From Bacteroidetes bacterium HGW-Bacteroidetes-8 (GTDB lineage Bacteria; Bacteroidota; Bacteroidia; Bacteroidales; UBA932): DNA of 64,000 bases. Position 1 is the stretch's first letter; each line of letters opens with the position of its first letter. This document shows, in pieces, positions 29,330 to 40,000 of this stretch. The notes under the pieces were generated by a model that did not search any database, had not been told where the DNA came from, and saw only the letters and a program-made list of their open reading frames with translations. The DNA lies in assembly GCA_002840895.1 (NCBI GenBank), contig PHCZ01000006.1, positions 238,938-302,937 of the forward strand, written 5' to 3'. Made by a program: the position numbers and the translations under genes.

Positions 29330-32300
29330 TTAGAAACCAATATTTAACCCAAACAGGATTGTTCTGCTCTGTGGATATGAACCATAGTCAACACCAAGTC
29401 TTAATCCGGAAGATAGCGTATTTACATCGGGATCGTATCCGCTGTAGTTTGTGAAGGTGAGAAGATTGCTTCCGGTTACATAAAGTTTAAGACTCTGGAG
29501 TTTAAACTTGGAGACAAAATTTCTAGGAAACTCATATGCAAATGTTGCAGATTTAACCTTAAGATAAGAACCATCTTCAACCCAACGGCTTTGTACTCTG
29601 GCCTCATTTTGCATAGGGTCATTCCTTACAACCTTAGGATACTCTGTAACATCACCCTGATTTCTCCAGGCGTTGTAGTAGAACTCTGTGCTTACATTAT
29701 TATAAGAGAAGATTGAGTTTCTGTAGTAGTCTACGTTGTTGTAGATGTCATTACCGTAGCTGAATTGGAGGAAAACATTCAGGGAGAAATTCTTATATGA
29801 GAAATCATTTGTAAGACCACCTACAAAAAGAGGTTGAGCATTACCGATGATAGTTCTGTCATTCTGGTCTATATAGCCGTTTTTATCTATATCTTCCCAA
29901 ATAACATCACCACCTTTGAATATCTTACCTGTACTGTTGAGGTGTCTAAGCTGGTCTACGTTATCTGTGTCATATGCATAGATTCCTTTGTATTTATAAC
30001 CAAAGAATGTAGAGATTGGTTCTCCCTCTTTAAGTATATGGAAAGAGCCATTCTGGATGTAGCCGTTAACGAGAACCTCCTTTGGCAGGCTTACAACTTT
30101 GTTTTTGTTAAAACTTATGTTAAAAGTTGTATTCCATTTGAAGTTATCTACAAGATTCTTTGATATAACCGAGAACTCAAGACCTTTGTTCTGAACCTCT
30201 CCAACATTATTGATAACTGAGGTGAACCCGGTTGTATTTGGCATTGGAACATCGTATAATAGATCTTTTGTGTTCTTGATATATGCATCGAAGATAAAGT
30301 CTACTCTTCCGTATAGGAATGAGAGGTCCAGACCTAAGTTATATTGGGTTGTTGTCTCCCAGGATAGGTCTGCATTTGGCATCTGGTAAGGGGCAACACC
30401 TGCATTTGTGAGATAGTTTCTACCTGTAATAAATGTTCCCTGTGCAGTGTAGTTGTCAATAGCTTCATTACCTGTCTGACCAACACTAAATCTAAGTTTT
30501 GCATCGTTGACAAATTTTATAGGTTTAAACCAATTCTCGTCTGAGAAGCGCCACGCTGCAGATGCAGAAGGGAAATATCCAAATCGGTTGTTTTTACCGA
30601 ATCTTGATGAACCGTCTGCTCTAAGATTAACCTCAAACAGATATTTACCTTTATAGTCATAGGCTCCTCTTGCGAAGAATGATGCCATAGAGTGACCATA
30701 GGCGACATTCACCTCCTGACCCGAAATGGTACCTGCTCCGTTTAGAGTACGGATATCATCACTCACAAATGTAGATCCGTTAAGACCGGTAACATCTGTT
30801 TTCCACTCTTGCTGACTGAAGCCCAGCAGACCACTCACATTATGTTCACCAAACGACTGGTTATATGTGAAATAGTTCTCGTTGGCCCAGGTGAAATACT
30901 CGGCAACCCTAACAGCTCCGGTGTTGTAACCAACCCTGTAGTCAACTGTAGATGGGAAGAATTCATCCTCTTTCTGAGCTTCGAAATCTATGCTGAAGCT
31001 TGTTTTGAACTTTAACCATTTTGTGAAAGAGATCTCCAGATACTCATTTGCATTAACCCTGTGAGATGTATTAAGGTGAAGACACTCCTCTGCAAGTGCT
31101 ATTGGATTTCTTTTCCCGTTTAGATAACCTAAATACGAGCCATCCGGATAGTTCAATGCATATGTAGGCGGCCTTGTTAAGAGAGCAACTACCATAGATC
31201 TGTTACCCATACCCCCTGCAGATACCCTGTCGTTTGTACTGTAGGTGTATGAGATATTTGTACCCACTTTAATGAATTCAGATGCGTCAAACTCGGTGTT
31301 TGCGCGGGTAGTAAATCTTTTGTATTTGGAGTTTCTGATTATACCCTCCTGATCCAGATACGATGTGCTAAGAGAGTAACGCATTGCTTTAGTTCCTCCC
31401 GAAATATTTACTCCAACCTGTTTTTCGTAAGCGGTATTGTACATAAGTGATTGCCAATCTCCATCTCCGCTATTTACAGGGTTAAGTGAGTCTACTACAG
31501 TGTAGTGAACTGCTGTCTCCTTTGCTAATCCCATATGGAGGTCGTAGTTTCTGTAACCCTCAAGAATGAACTCTCTCCATTGTCTTGAGTTAAGAACGCT
31601 TAGTTTTCTTGTAATGTTGCTTATACCGAATGATGAGAATAGATTGATTGAGGCCTTCCCCTCTTTTCCCCTTTTTGTTGTGATGAGTACTACTCCATTG
31701 GCAGCTCTGGATCCGTAGATTGAAGAGGATGCAGCATCCTTTAAAACCTCAATTGACTCGATATCCCCCGGGCTGAGATATGATAGAGGATTTAAACCGT
31801 GTTCGTCGTCTACATTTAGTAGTGAAGTAGATGTAGTCTCGATTGGAATACCATCGACAACATAAAGCGGGCTGTTACCCGAGTTAAGTGAAGATGCTCC
31901 GCGAACACGAATTTGCATACTTGAGCCGGGTGCTCCCGAGCTCGAGATAATCTGTACCCCGGCAACTTTTCCCTGCATTGCTGTCAAGACGTCTTTGACA
32001 GGGTTAGATTCCAGGTCTTTACTGCTTATAGAGGCGATTGAACCGGTAAGATCTCTCTTCCGTTTTGTACCGTATCCAATTACTACCAACTCGTCAAGTA
32101 CGCTGGCATCATCCTGAAGGACGATATTTCCACCGGTAAGTTCTGCAGCTGGGAGCTCTCTGGTCTTATAGCCAAGGCAAGAGAAAGATATTACTTTGCC
32201 CTTATCTGCCTGTATTGTGAAGAGCCCGTTGAGATCAGATACGACCCCTCTTCTCTCTCCCATAACAGCTATGTTTACTCCCATAATAGGCGCATTATTC

Positions 32301-32434
32301 ACATCAACTACCTTACCGGAAACTGTAACATTTTGTGCAGAAGCAGTAGTTACAAATGGCTGGCAGATAGTAAAGATAATGCTTAGACAAAAGCCGATTA
32401 TCAACTTCTGTTTGTCTAAATTAAAATAATTCAT
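29330..32434 (-). CDS. SusC/RagA TonB-linked outer-membrane protein
   Basis: Carboxypeptidase-regulatory-like N-terminus, VIGYGTKRKRDLTGSI, RGASSLNSGNSPLYVVDGIP, KDAASSSIYGSRAANGVVLITTK. Confidence 0.97.
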   Translation of the reverse strand: MNYFNLDKQKLIIGFCLSIIFTICQPFVTTASAQNVTVSGKVVDVNNAPIMGVNIAVMGERRGVVSDLNGLFTIQADKGKVISFSCLGYKTRELPAAELTGGNIVLQDDASVLDELVVIGYGTKRKRDLTGSIASISSKDLESNPVKDVLTAMQGKVAGVQIISSSGAPGSSMQIRVRGASSLNSGNSPLYVVDGIPIETTSTSLLNVDDEHGLNPLSYLSPGDIESIEVLKDAASSSIYGSRAANGVVLITTKRGKEGKASINLFSSFGISNITRKLSVLNSRQWREFILEGYRNYDLHMGLAKETAVHYTVVDSLNPVNSGDGDWQSLMYNTAYEKQVGVNISGGTKAMRYSLSTSYLDQEGIIRNSKYKRFTTRANTEFDASEFIKVGTNISYTYSTNDRVSAGGMGNRSMVVALLTRPPTYALNYPDGSYLGYLNGKRNPIALAEECLHLNTSHRVNANEYLEISFTKWLKFKTSFSIDFEAQKEDEFFPSTVDYRVGYNTGAVRVAEYFTWANENYFTYNQSFGEHNVSGLLGFSQQEWKTDVTGLNGSTFVSDDIRTLNGAGTISGQEVNVAYGHSMASFFARGAYDYKGKYLFEVNLRADGSSRFGKNNRFGYFPSASAAWRFSDENWFKPIKFVNDAKLRFSVGQTGNEAIDNYTAQGTFITGRNYLTNAGVAPYQMPNADLSWETTTQYNLGLDLSFLYGRVDFIFDAYIKNTKDLLYDVPMPNTTGFTSVINNVGEVQNKGLEFSVISKNLVDNFKWNTTFNISFNKNKVVSLPKEVLVNGYIQNGSFHILKEGEPISTFFGYKYKGIYAYDTDNVDQLRHLNSTGKIFKGGDVIWEDIDKNGYIDQNDRTIIGNAQPLFVGGLTNDFSYKNFSLNVFLQFSYGNDIYNNVDYYRNSIFSYNNVSTEFYYNAWRNQGDVTEYPKVVRNDPMQNEARVQSRWVEDGSYLKVKSATFAYEFPRNFVSKFKLQSLKLYVTGSNLLTFTNYSGYDPDVNTLSSGLRLGVDYGSYPQSRTILFGLNIGF

Positions 32435-32601
32435 TACATTAAGTCTTTGTTAGAGGTTTTTAAATTTATAGTACAAATACTTCCCGAAATATATTTGTAT
32501 TACAAAATAAGGTAAAAAAAATCTGCATATTTTATCTAAATGCGAAATTAAATCCTACATTTGCGTCAATGTTTTTAGTTTGGTTACAATTCATAATCTA
32601 A

Positions 32602-33759
32602 ATGATAAAAATATTAATATTAACTGACTTTACCAGCACATACAGTAGAAGTTTATTAAGGGGTATTGTAAAATACTCTCAGGAAGTTGAGGAGCTGAGT
32701 TTTTACAGGATGCCCCTTTTTTATCGCTCTGTTTATGGTGATAAATATGTAATCAGTTGGGCTAAAAAATGGAAAGCAGATGCGATAATTGGTCAGTTGC
32801 AGGACCTCGATATCACTCTCTACTCAAAGTTGAATATACCTATAATTATACAAAATTATTACGATAGGGCAAATAACGTTATTAACCTAACCGGAGACTA
32901 CATTGGGACAGGTTATATGGCTGCCGATTTTTTTATAAAACGGGGGTTTAAAAATTTTGCATACTATGGTATAGTTGCTACGATATGGTCCCGGGAGAGG
33001 TATCAGGGATACAAAGAGAGGGTGGAGGAGAATAATCTCTCATTTTACGAATATCTCGAAAACGAGAGATCAAAAGAGAGGCGGGCATTTAACCTTGATA
33101 TGCTTGCAAAGTGGTTAAAGTCTCTGCCTAAACCAATTGCTATTTTTGCGTGTGACGATCAGTATGCACTCTATATCTCAGAGACTTGTAAGATTCACGA
33201 CATCTCCATACCTAACGAAATCTCACTTATGGGTGTAGATAACGATAACCTCTTTTGCAACATCTCAAACCCTCCACTATCATCAATTTTACTCGATGTT
33301 GAGTATGGGGGATATCTTGTCGCAAAAACAATCTGCCAATTGATAAAGAGAGAGATTACTCAACCGGAGGATATCTTTGTAAGTGCAATTCAAATAGTTA
33401 AAAGAGAGTCTACTGAGAGATTTGCTATAAGAGATAAATATATTCTGAATGTGGTTGAGTATATTGAGCATAACTATAAAAAGACAATTTCGGTTGACTC
33501 TCTGTTAAAAATTGTGCCTCTATCGAGGAGGGTTCTCGAAAAAAGATTCCGACAAAACACCGGTAGTTCGATTTATAAATATATACAGTCTCTTAGGATT
33601 GAGAATATCTGCCATCTGTTGATAAATACAGATAAATCAATTGAATATATAGCTACCGAAAGTGGGTTTAAATCTAATCAGAATATGTCTAAGCTCTTTT
33701 TTCAGTTTAAGCAGATGACCCCATCGGGTTACAGAAAAAACTATAGGAACAATAGTTAA
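32602..33759 (+). CDS. XylR-like transcriptional regulator (periplasmic-binding-like domain plus AraC HTH)
   Basis: LacI/XylR-like sensor (FACDDQYALYISE, LMGVDNDNLFCN), C-terminal AraC HTH (VPLSRRVLEKRFRQNTG, ATESGFKSNQNMSKLFFQFKQMTPSGYRK). Confidence 0.9.
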   Translation: MIKILILTDFTSTYSRSLLRGIVKYSQEVEELSFYRMPLFYRSVYGDKYVISWAKKWKADAIIGQLQDLDITLYSKLNIPIIIQNYYDRANNVINLTGDYIGTGYMAADFFIKRGFKNFAYYGIVATIWSRERYQGYKERVEENNLSFYEYLENERSKERRAFNLDMLAKWLKSLPKPIAIFACDDQYALYISETCKIHDISIPNEISLMGVDNDNLFCNISNPPLSSILLDVEYGGYLVAKTICQLIKREITQPEDIFVSAIQIVKRESTERFAIRDKYILNVVEYIEHNYKKTISVDSLLKIVPLSRRVLEKRFRQNTGSSIYKYIQSLRIENICHLLINTDKSIEYIATESGFKSNQNMSKLFFQFKQMTPSGYRKNYRNNS

Positions 33760-33821
33760 TATATTTTTATATTTGTACCTGCAACATTTTACTCCACAAG
33801 ATCAATTAAAATAAAAAGAAG

Positions 33822-34601
33822 ATGAAAAAATTTTTATCAATCGCACTTCTGCTTCTTGTATCTGCCTCAATTTTTGCGCAGACAGCCAAAAAACCGATTA
33901 TAGGCATCTCCTCTACCTGGGGAGAGGGCACCTCAACCTCGGCGCCTCTTACCTATGTTGAATCTGTTATTCGGGCAGGAGGGGTTCCTCTGGTTTTGCC
34001 GATAACGCTGGATCCTGCAATTATGGCTCGTATGTTGGATTGTGTAGATGCGGTTATTATGACGGGGGGTGAAGATATTGACCCTCTCAAATGGTTTGGT
34101 GAGGAGCCGGTTCCGGGAATGGGAGAGATTGTTCCGGCCAGAGATTCGTTTGATATTGCACTTATAAGAATGGCTGTCGGCAAAGGTTTGCCGCTGCTTG
34201 GTATCTGCAGAGGCCATCAGTTGCTCAATGTTGCTTTTGGCGGGTCGCTTTATCAGGATATCCCTTCTCAGGTTAAGGGTTCAAATGTGAAACACAGTCA
34301 AAAAGCTCCGCGATTCTACGGAACACATACAATCAACATCGAGAAGGGCTCGCTGCTCAACAAGCAGATAGGTCTTGAGAAAGTTGCCGTAAACTCATAC
34401 CACCATCAGGCCGTTAAAGATGTGGCCCCAGGATATAAAGTAACTGCCCGCTCGGTAGACGGAATTGTTGAGGCAATGGAGAAGATAGGCAGCACCAAAG
34501 TGTTTAGTGTCCAATTTCACCCGGAAGGATTCACCGCCAGTAATATAGACACATTCCTCGGTATCTTCCAGCACCTCGTAAAAGAGGCCGGCAAAAAGTA
34601 G
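33822..34601 (+). CDS. Gamma-glutamyl-gamma-aminobutyrate hydrolase family protein (peptidase C26)
   Basis: PLLGICRGHQLLNVAFGG nucleophile elbow, VNSYHHQAV, FSVQFHPEG. Confidence 0.92.
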   Translation: MKKFLSIALLLLVSASIFAQTAKKPIIGISSTWGEGTSTSAPLTYVESVIRAGGVPLVLPITLDPAIMARMLDCVDAVIMTGGEDIDPLKWFGEEPVPGMGEIVPARDSFDIALIRMAVGKGLPLLGICRGHQLLNVAFGGSLYQDIPSQVKGSNVKHSQKAPRFYGTHTINIEKGSLLNKQIGLEKVAVNSYHHQAVKDVAPGYKVTARSVDGIVEAMEKIGSTKVFSVQFHPEGFTASNIDTFLGIFQHLVKEAGKK

Positions 34602-34671
34602 CTCCGCTGCGCGCATATGGTCTGCTTCGCAGGAGTTTACCGCTGCGCGGGAAAACAGAACCGGGCTTTGG

Positions 34672-34783
34672 CAGTGTTTGATGAAAGCTATTGACAAACA
34701 ATATGTTGCAAAACCCAGTTTTCCAAATATGGAAAACTGGGTTTTGCATTTAATTGATATATTGAAAGTTGCATCAAACACTG
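34672..34783. repeat. TIR-flanked palindromic element, copy D, with 19-bp perfect central hairpin
   Basis: CAGTGTTTGATG (34672-34683) / CATCAAACACTG (34772-34783); central TGCAAAACCCAGTTTTCCA-aata-TGGAAAACTGGGTTTTGCA 34707-34748. Confidence 0.9.
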
Positions 34784-35487
34784 GCAGAGCGCATTTTGGC
34801 AAAGGAGAGGATGAGCCCCAATACTATGGAGAGGGATGCTGCGAAGATCACTTTATAGGTGTCCGGCAGCAAAAAAGTGATGGTGTGGGCGGGAATCCAG
34901 AATAGTGGGATGGTTTTGCCCACAACAAATTTCAAAAATCCGCTCCAGTCGATCACCGAGATGGCTCCCGAGATTGTCATTTTTTGTCCGGCAGAATTCT
35001 TGCCGGCATTATTGCCGGAAGAACGTGCATCGATCCAGGTGTCGGTTATGCGGTGGGCGGCCATAAATACCGGGGCAAAGGTGAGGTTCATAATTGCAGA
35101 TATATAGAGGGCTTTGAGCAGTTTTGCCAGAAACCCGCCGGCCATACCAGAACCGCCGGCCAAGCCTCCTGTCCAGAGCAGGCCTTTGTTGATAGCGCCG
35201 GAGACGCCATCTGCATAAACGGAGAACATCATCACAATTAAAACTCCCAAAACACCCCAGATGAACATTTTGGGGAGCATCCCGGGAACCATCTGCCATC
35301 TTTTAAAAACGAGTCTGGTGGCCAGGAATTCGCCCATTGTTGAGAGGATTGCAAATTTTATGAATCCCATAATGTAGGGGTGGGAAGATGTTGCTGAGAC
35401 AAATAGTTGATGGGTGGAGGGGATAATTAAAAATGCAGCAAATGCCGCAAGGATCATTACCCATATTGCTGTTCCGTATTTTGCCAT
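34774..35487 (-). CDS. Integral membrane protein of unknown function
   Basis: Several hydrophobic segments; start set to MAKYGTAIW at 35487 because the upstream ORF extension is not protein-like. Confidence 0.65.
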   Translation of the reverse strand: MAKYGTAIWVMILAAFAAFLIIPSTHQLFVSATSSHPYIMGFIKFAILSTMGEFLATRLVFKRWQMVPGMLPKMFIWGVLGVLIVMMFSVYADGVSGAINKGLLWTGGLAGGSGMAGGFLAKLLKALYISAIMNLTFAPVFMAAHRITDTWIDARSSGNNAGKNSAGQKMTISGAISVIDWSGFLKFVVGKTIPLFWIPAHTITFLLPDTYKVIFAASLSIVLGLILSFAKMRSASV

Positions 35488-35583
35488 TTTTGTTTTATCT
35501 TTATAAGTTGTGTGTGCAAAGATATGCGTATTGTTAAATTTTGCATAGGGCGGATTAAATAAAATTTTTAGATTTGCATCATC

Positions 35584-36150
35584 GTGAGAGACAGTATTTC
35601 GTTTATCAATGGGGTTAATTCTAAAAATAAGAGCTCCTGGGAGGAGCTTTACAGCTACTTCTATGCTGCTTTGTGTAACTACTCGTCCAAGATAACCAAA
35701 GACAAACACACATCGGAAGATATTGTCCAGAGTATGTTTATCAGGTTGTGGGATTCCAATGTGATCTTTAATGACCTCTGTGGCCTAACTGCTTATCTCT
35801 ATAAATCTGTCTACTCAAGGTCGCTTAACTTTTTAAGAGACAATAAAAAGGGTTTGCCTATTGAGCCGGATGCCGTTAAAAACGAGTTATCCCTTGAGGA
35901 GAGATATATAGAAATGGCATTGGAGGAGGAGATTATCTCCCGCTTCTATAAGGCTTTGGAGGAGATGTCACCCCAGCAGAGGGAGATTATTCTTATGACT
36001 CTCAGAGGGGATAGGGTAGATGATATTTCGCGGAAGTTGAGCATCAGCCCAAATACTGTAAAGACGCAGAAGAAGCGGGCCTACACATTTTTGCGAGGCA
36101 AGCTGGGAGCCAGTTTTGTAGTTGTGAAATTCCTTCTCTTTACTTGTTAG
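35584..36150 (+). CDS. ECF RNA polymerase sigma-70 factor
   Basis: Sigma-70 region 2 (DIVQSMFIRLWDSN) and region 4 (EEMSPQQREIILMTLRGDRVDDISRKLSISPNTVKTQKKRA); GTG start. Confidence 0.88.
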   Translation: MRDSISFINGVNSKNKSSWEELYSYFYAALCNYSSKITKDKHTSEDIVQSMFIRLWDSNVIFNDLCGLTAYLYKSVYSRSLNFLRDNKKGLPIEPDAVKNELSLEERYIEMALEEEIISRFYKALEEMSPQQREIILMTLRGDRVDDISRKLSISPNTVKTQKKRAYTFLRGKLGASFVVVKFLLFTC

Positions 36151-36889
36151 AGATTGCTGCACTCGCCTTTTCAAACGATGTCTCTTTACGCAGATAGTCG
36201 CCTCCAAGGATCTCGGGGGTGAATGAAAGTGGTGGTCGGTGAAGTGAGGCAGATGGTATATTTTCCGATGCAGATAGGTGAATTTCGGATACTCCGGTCT
36301 GCGCAATAATGCCGGCGATGTTTGATTCATTAATACCGGATCCGGGCATTATGATTACTCTGCCCGCGGCAATTTCGTTCATCTTCTTAAGAGTAGGAAT
36401 AGCCTCAAAAGCTGTTTGGGCACCTCCGGAGGTGAGCACCCTGTGGGCACCAAGGGCAATCACAGACTCCAATGATTGGAAAATATCTCTGGAAACATCA
36501 ATAGCCCTGTGAAATGTTACTGATAAAGAGTGTTTTGAGGCAGCCTCTATGAGGGGCCTGCAAAATTCCATATCTACATTGCCATATTTGTCCAGTGCCC
36601 CAATCACAACACCCGCTACCTTCAGCTGACCGCACATCTCAATATCCCGTATCATCACCTCCATATCTTCCCGACTATAGAGAAAATCCCCTTGACGAGG
36701 CCTTATAAGAACATTTATATCTATTGAGATCTCCTTCCTGGCCAGAGATATTACACCATATGAGGGGGTTACTCCACCAAGAGAGAGCACGCTGCAAAGC
36801 TCAACTCTTTGAGCACCTGCTCGCTCGGCCACTTTGCAACTCTCAAGAGAGCCTGCACAAATTTCTATTTTAATATTTTTCGAGTTCAT
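36140..36889 (-). CDS. cutC: Copper homeostasis protein CutC
   Basis: IEICAGSLESCKVAERAGAQRVELCS, VLIRPRQGDFLYS, MPGSGINESN. Confidence 0.95.
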   Translation of the reverse strand: MNSKNIKIEICAGSLESCKVAERAGAQRVELCSVLSLGGVTPSYGVISLARKEISIDINVLIRPRQGDFLYSREDMEVMIRDIEMCGQLKVAGVVIGALDKYGNVDMEFCRPLIEAASKHSLSVTFHRAIDVSRDIFQSLESVIALGAHRVLTSGGAQTAFEAIPTLKKMNEIAAGRVIIMPGSGINESNIAGIIAQTGVSEIHLSASENIPSASLHRPPLSFTPEILGGDYLRKETSFEKASAAISNK

Positions 36890-37002
36890 TTTACGCCCGG
36901 GATAATCACCCATATATTTTGTGAACCTATTCACATCCAAATTTAAAAAAAATTTCTAAGTTTGATAATTAATTGCAAATCTGCTTAAAACCCGCGCACA
37001 CT

Positions 37003-40000
37003 ATGTTGAAAAGAACTGTTTATGCACTTCTGCTTATGTGCATAGTAACCATTGTCGTAAAGTTATTTATCTCCCCGGCGGAGCCTCCTGTAATCTCAAA
37101 CCCGGCTTATATGGAGATGGTTGAAGAGAATTTTGAGATGAAAAAAGTGCTCATCGGCAATGACTCCCTCTTTACAATCTTTGAGAAATGTAAAACAAAA
37201 AGGGAGAGAGAGGCGCTTATGTTCCTCTATGCCTATATGCCAATTGGCGATATTGCCGACTACAATCCCGAGCTGTTTCTTGAAGGGGTAAGGCATTCGT
37301 TTAAGGTGAGAAGGGAGATGCCTTGGGGCAAGAGTATTCCGGAGGGTATCTTCCGGCATTTTGTTCTGCCGCTAAGGGCAAACAATGAGTCTTTGGACTC
37401 GTCGCGAGTTCTTTTCTACCAAGAGCTAAAGGATAGAGTAGAGGATCTTACGTTGTATGATGCTGTTATTGAGGTAAACAGATGGTGTCAGGAGAAGGTG
37501 GTTTATACTCCGTCAGATGAAAGAACCTCATCTCCGCTCGCAACGGTGAAGACAGCTTATGGCAGATGTGGTGAGGAGTCGGTATTTACCGTTGCTGCAA
37601 TGCGTTCGGTGGGGATTCCTGCCAGACAGGTCTACACTCCGCGCTGGGCTCATACAGATGACAACCACGCCTGGGTTGAGGTGTGGGTAGACGGGAAGTG
37701 GTACTACCTGGGTGCCTGCGAGCCTGAGCCAAAGCTAAATGTTGCCTGGTTTAGTGCAACTGCGCAAAGGGGTTTGCTGATGCATAGCAGGGTGTTTGGC
37801 TATTATGGTGGAGAAGAGGATATTATCAAAAGGACAAAAGTCTTTACCGAGATAAATGTAACTGCCAACTATGCCCCTGTGGCAAAGGTTAAGATACGGG
37901 TTACCGATACCGCCGGCAATCCGGTTGAGGGGACAGAGGTAGATTACAAAATTTACAACTATGCAGAGTATTACAGCGCAATCACCGCTGTTACCGGTGC
38001 AGATGGTATTTCACAAGCCACTCTTGGTAAGGGTGATATAATTGTCTGGGCGCACAAAAACGGGAAATTCGGATTCAAAAAAGTGACCCCTGGCGGGACA
38101 AATTCCGGGTCAGCTGCCGGGGCAAATTCCGACTCCGCGCAGGTGGTTCAAATCGTTCTGGACAGAGCTGAGGGGGATGTTTTTGCAGCAGATTTGGATA
38201 TTGTCCCGCCGGCAGAGGGAAAGGCAGATGTCAATATTACTCAGCAGGAGCGGGAGGAGAACAACAGACGAATTGCCTTGGGTGATTCGTTGAGAAAGGG
38301 CTACACCACAACATTTGCAGACAGTGCTTCAATTGCAGCGCTGATTGACGAACTCGAGAAAAAGGGGAGAGTTGTTCCAAAGGAGCGGGTAAAGAGATAT
38401 CTGCTCTCATCGCGCGGAAACCACAAAGAGATTGCAAAATTTCTGGAGTGGCTGCCTCAGGAGAGTTTTGAAACAGGGCTCGATATGCTTGATGTGATTA
38501 CCGAAAAAGATTTACGTGACACCCCTTCAAAAGTACTGGAGAGTCACATCAGAATTATTTTGGAGCAGGGCTATTCCCGGAAACTCTCCGAGCAGAACTC
38601 TTCCGGAAATACCGCCGGCTTGAACTCTTCACGGAATTATCCCGGCTTGAACACTTCCGGAAATACCGCCGGCTTGAACTCTTCACGGAATTATCCCGGC
38701 TTGAACACTTCTGGAAGTACCGCCGGCTTGAACTCTTCCGATGACTCCGCCGGCGAGAGTGAAATATTTAAGAGGTATCTGCTTAACCCGAGAATTGGCA
38801 AAGAGCCTCTTGGGTGCTGGAGGGAGTTCCTCTATAAAGAACTTGCCGGGAGAGGGACCGTAACTAACCCTCAGGCAAACTTAGAGAATAACTCGCAGGC
38901 AAAATTTGTCAATAACCCGCAGGCCATAATAGAGTTTTGTCGCAAAATCAAACCGGCTTCAAAACACAATCCGCAAAATATCCCGATAACTCCGGTGGGA
39001 GTTTATAGACTGATGGCGGCAGAGAGGGCATCTGCAGAGGGTCTCTTTATTGCAATCTGCAGGACATTCGGTATCCCGGCGAGATTCGAGGAGGTGACCG
39101 GAAAGGTCCAGTACTATTATGGAGGCGCGTGGGTTGAGGCAGATATCTTTGAAAAAGGAGACGGAGAATTATCCCTTAAAATTCAGGCAACTGATGGAAA
39201 TCAAACATCTGCAACGGAGATTAAGCCAAATACAGGTCGGCTGATGGTCAACTACAGGGGCAAGGTGGTTGATGATCCTAAGTTTGAGAGCCACTTTACC
39301 ATTGCCAAAATTGCAGATGGTATTATTAATACGCTTAATTTCAGAAATAAAGAGGGGTTTGAAGGGACAAACACTCTGCAAGGAACCTTTAAAACTCCTG
39401 TTAATTTGGAGCAGGGATATTACGCCCTGACCAGCGGAACACGGATGGCAAGCGGAAAGGTTCTTAGCAGAATATCTCTTTTTAAAATTGAGGCCGGCAA
39501 AACAACTAATGTCGAACTTGTGATGAGAGACGACCAGCAGGATTTGAGGGTAATTGGATCTCTCAATCCCGAAGCCAGGTTCTTCAACAACAGTGCGGCA
39601 AAAGAGCAGTCAATTCTTGAGTGCACCGGAAGAGGCTTCTTTGTGCTTGTCTTCCTGAAGTCTAACCACGAACCAAGCACTCACGCCATTAGGGATATCC
39701 TTAAAAATTCAGATGAGTTCGGCCGGTTAGGCAGATCTGTAATTCTACTCTTTAGAGAGAGTAAACAGCTTGAAGATATTGCTGCTGTGCGGGATATATC
39801 AGATAATCTGCCTAAGAACTTTGTGATGGGTGTAGATTCCGGCAGCAAGATATTGTTGGAGGCATCTGCCTCATTAAAGCTTGGAGATAATCCCGATATG
39901 CCTTTGATTGTGATTGCAGATACTTTCGGCAGAATTGTCTGGTACACGAAAGGGTATAATATCGGAACCGGAGGTCAGACACTAAATGCTTTTGCCAGAA

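Noticed and set aside
4634-34783. Insertion sequences at the TIR elements
   Set aside because: Elements are only ~110-125 bp and encode no transposase; at most MITE/REP-like or terminator elements.
35488-35709. N-terminal extension of the ORF 34774-35709
   Set aside because: The first 74 residues are not membrane-protein-like and overlap the start of the divergent sigma gene; ATG at 35487 is more plausible.
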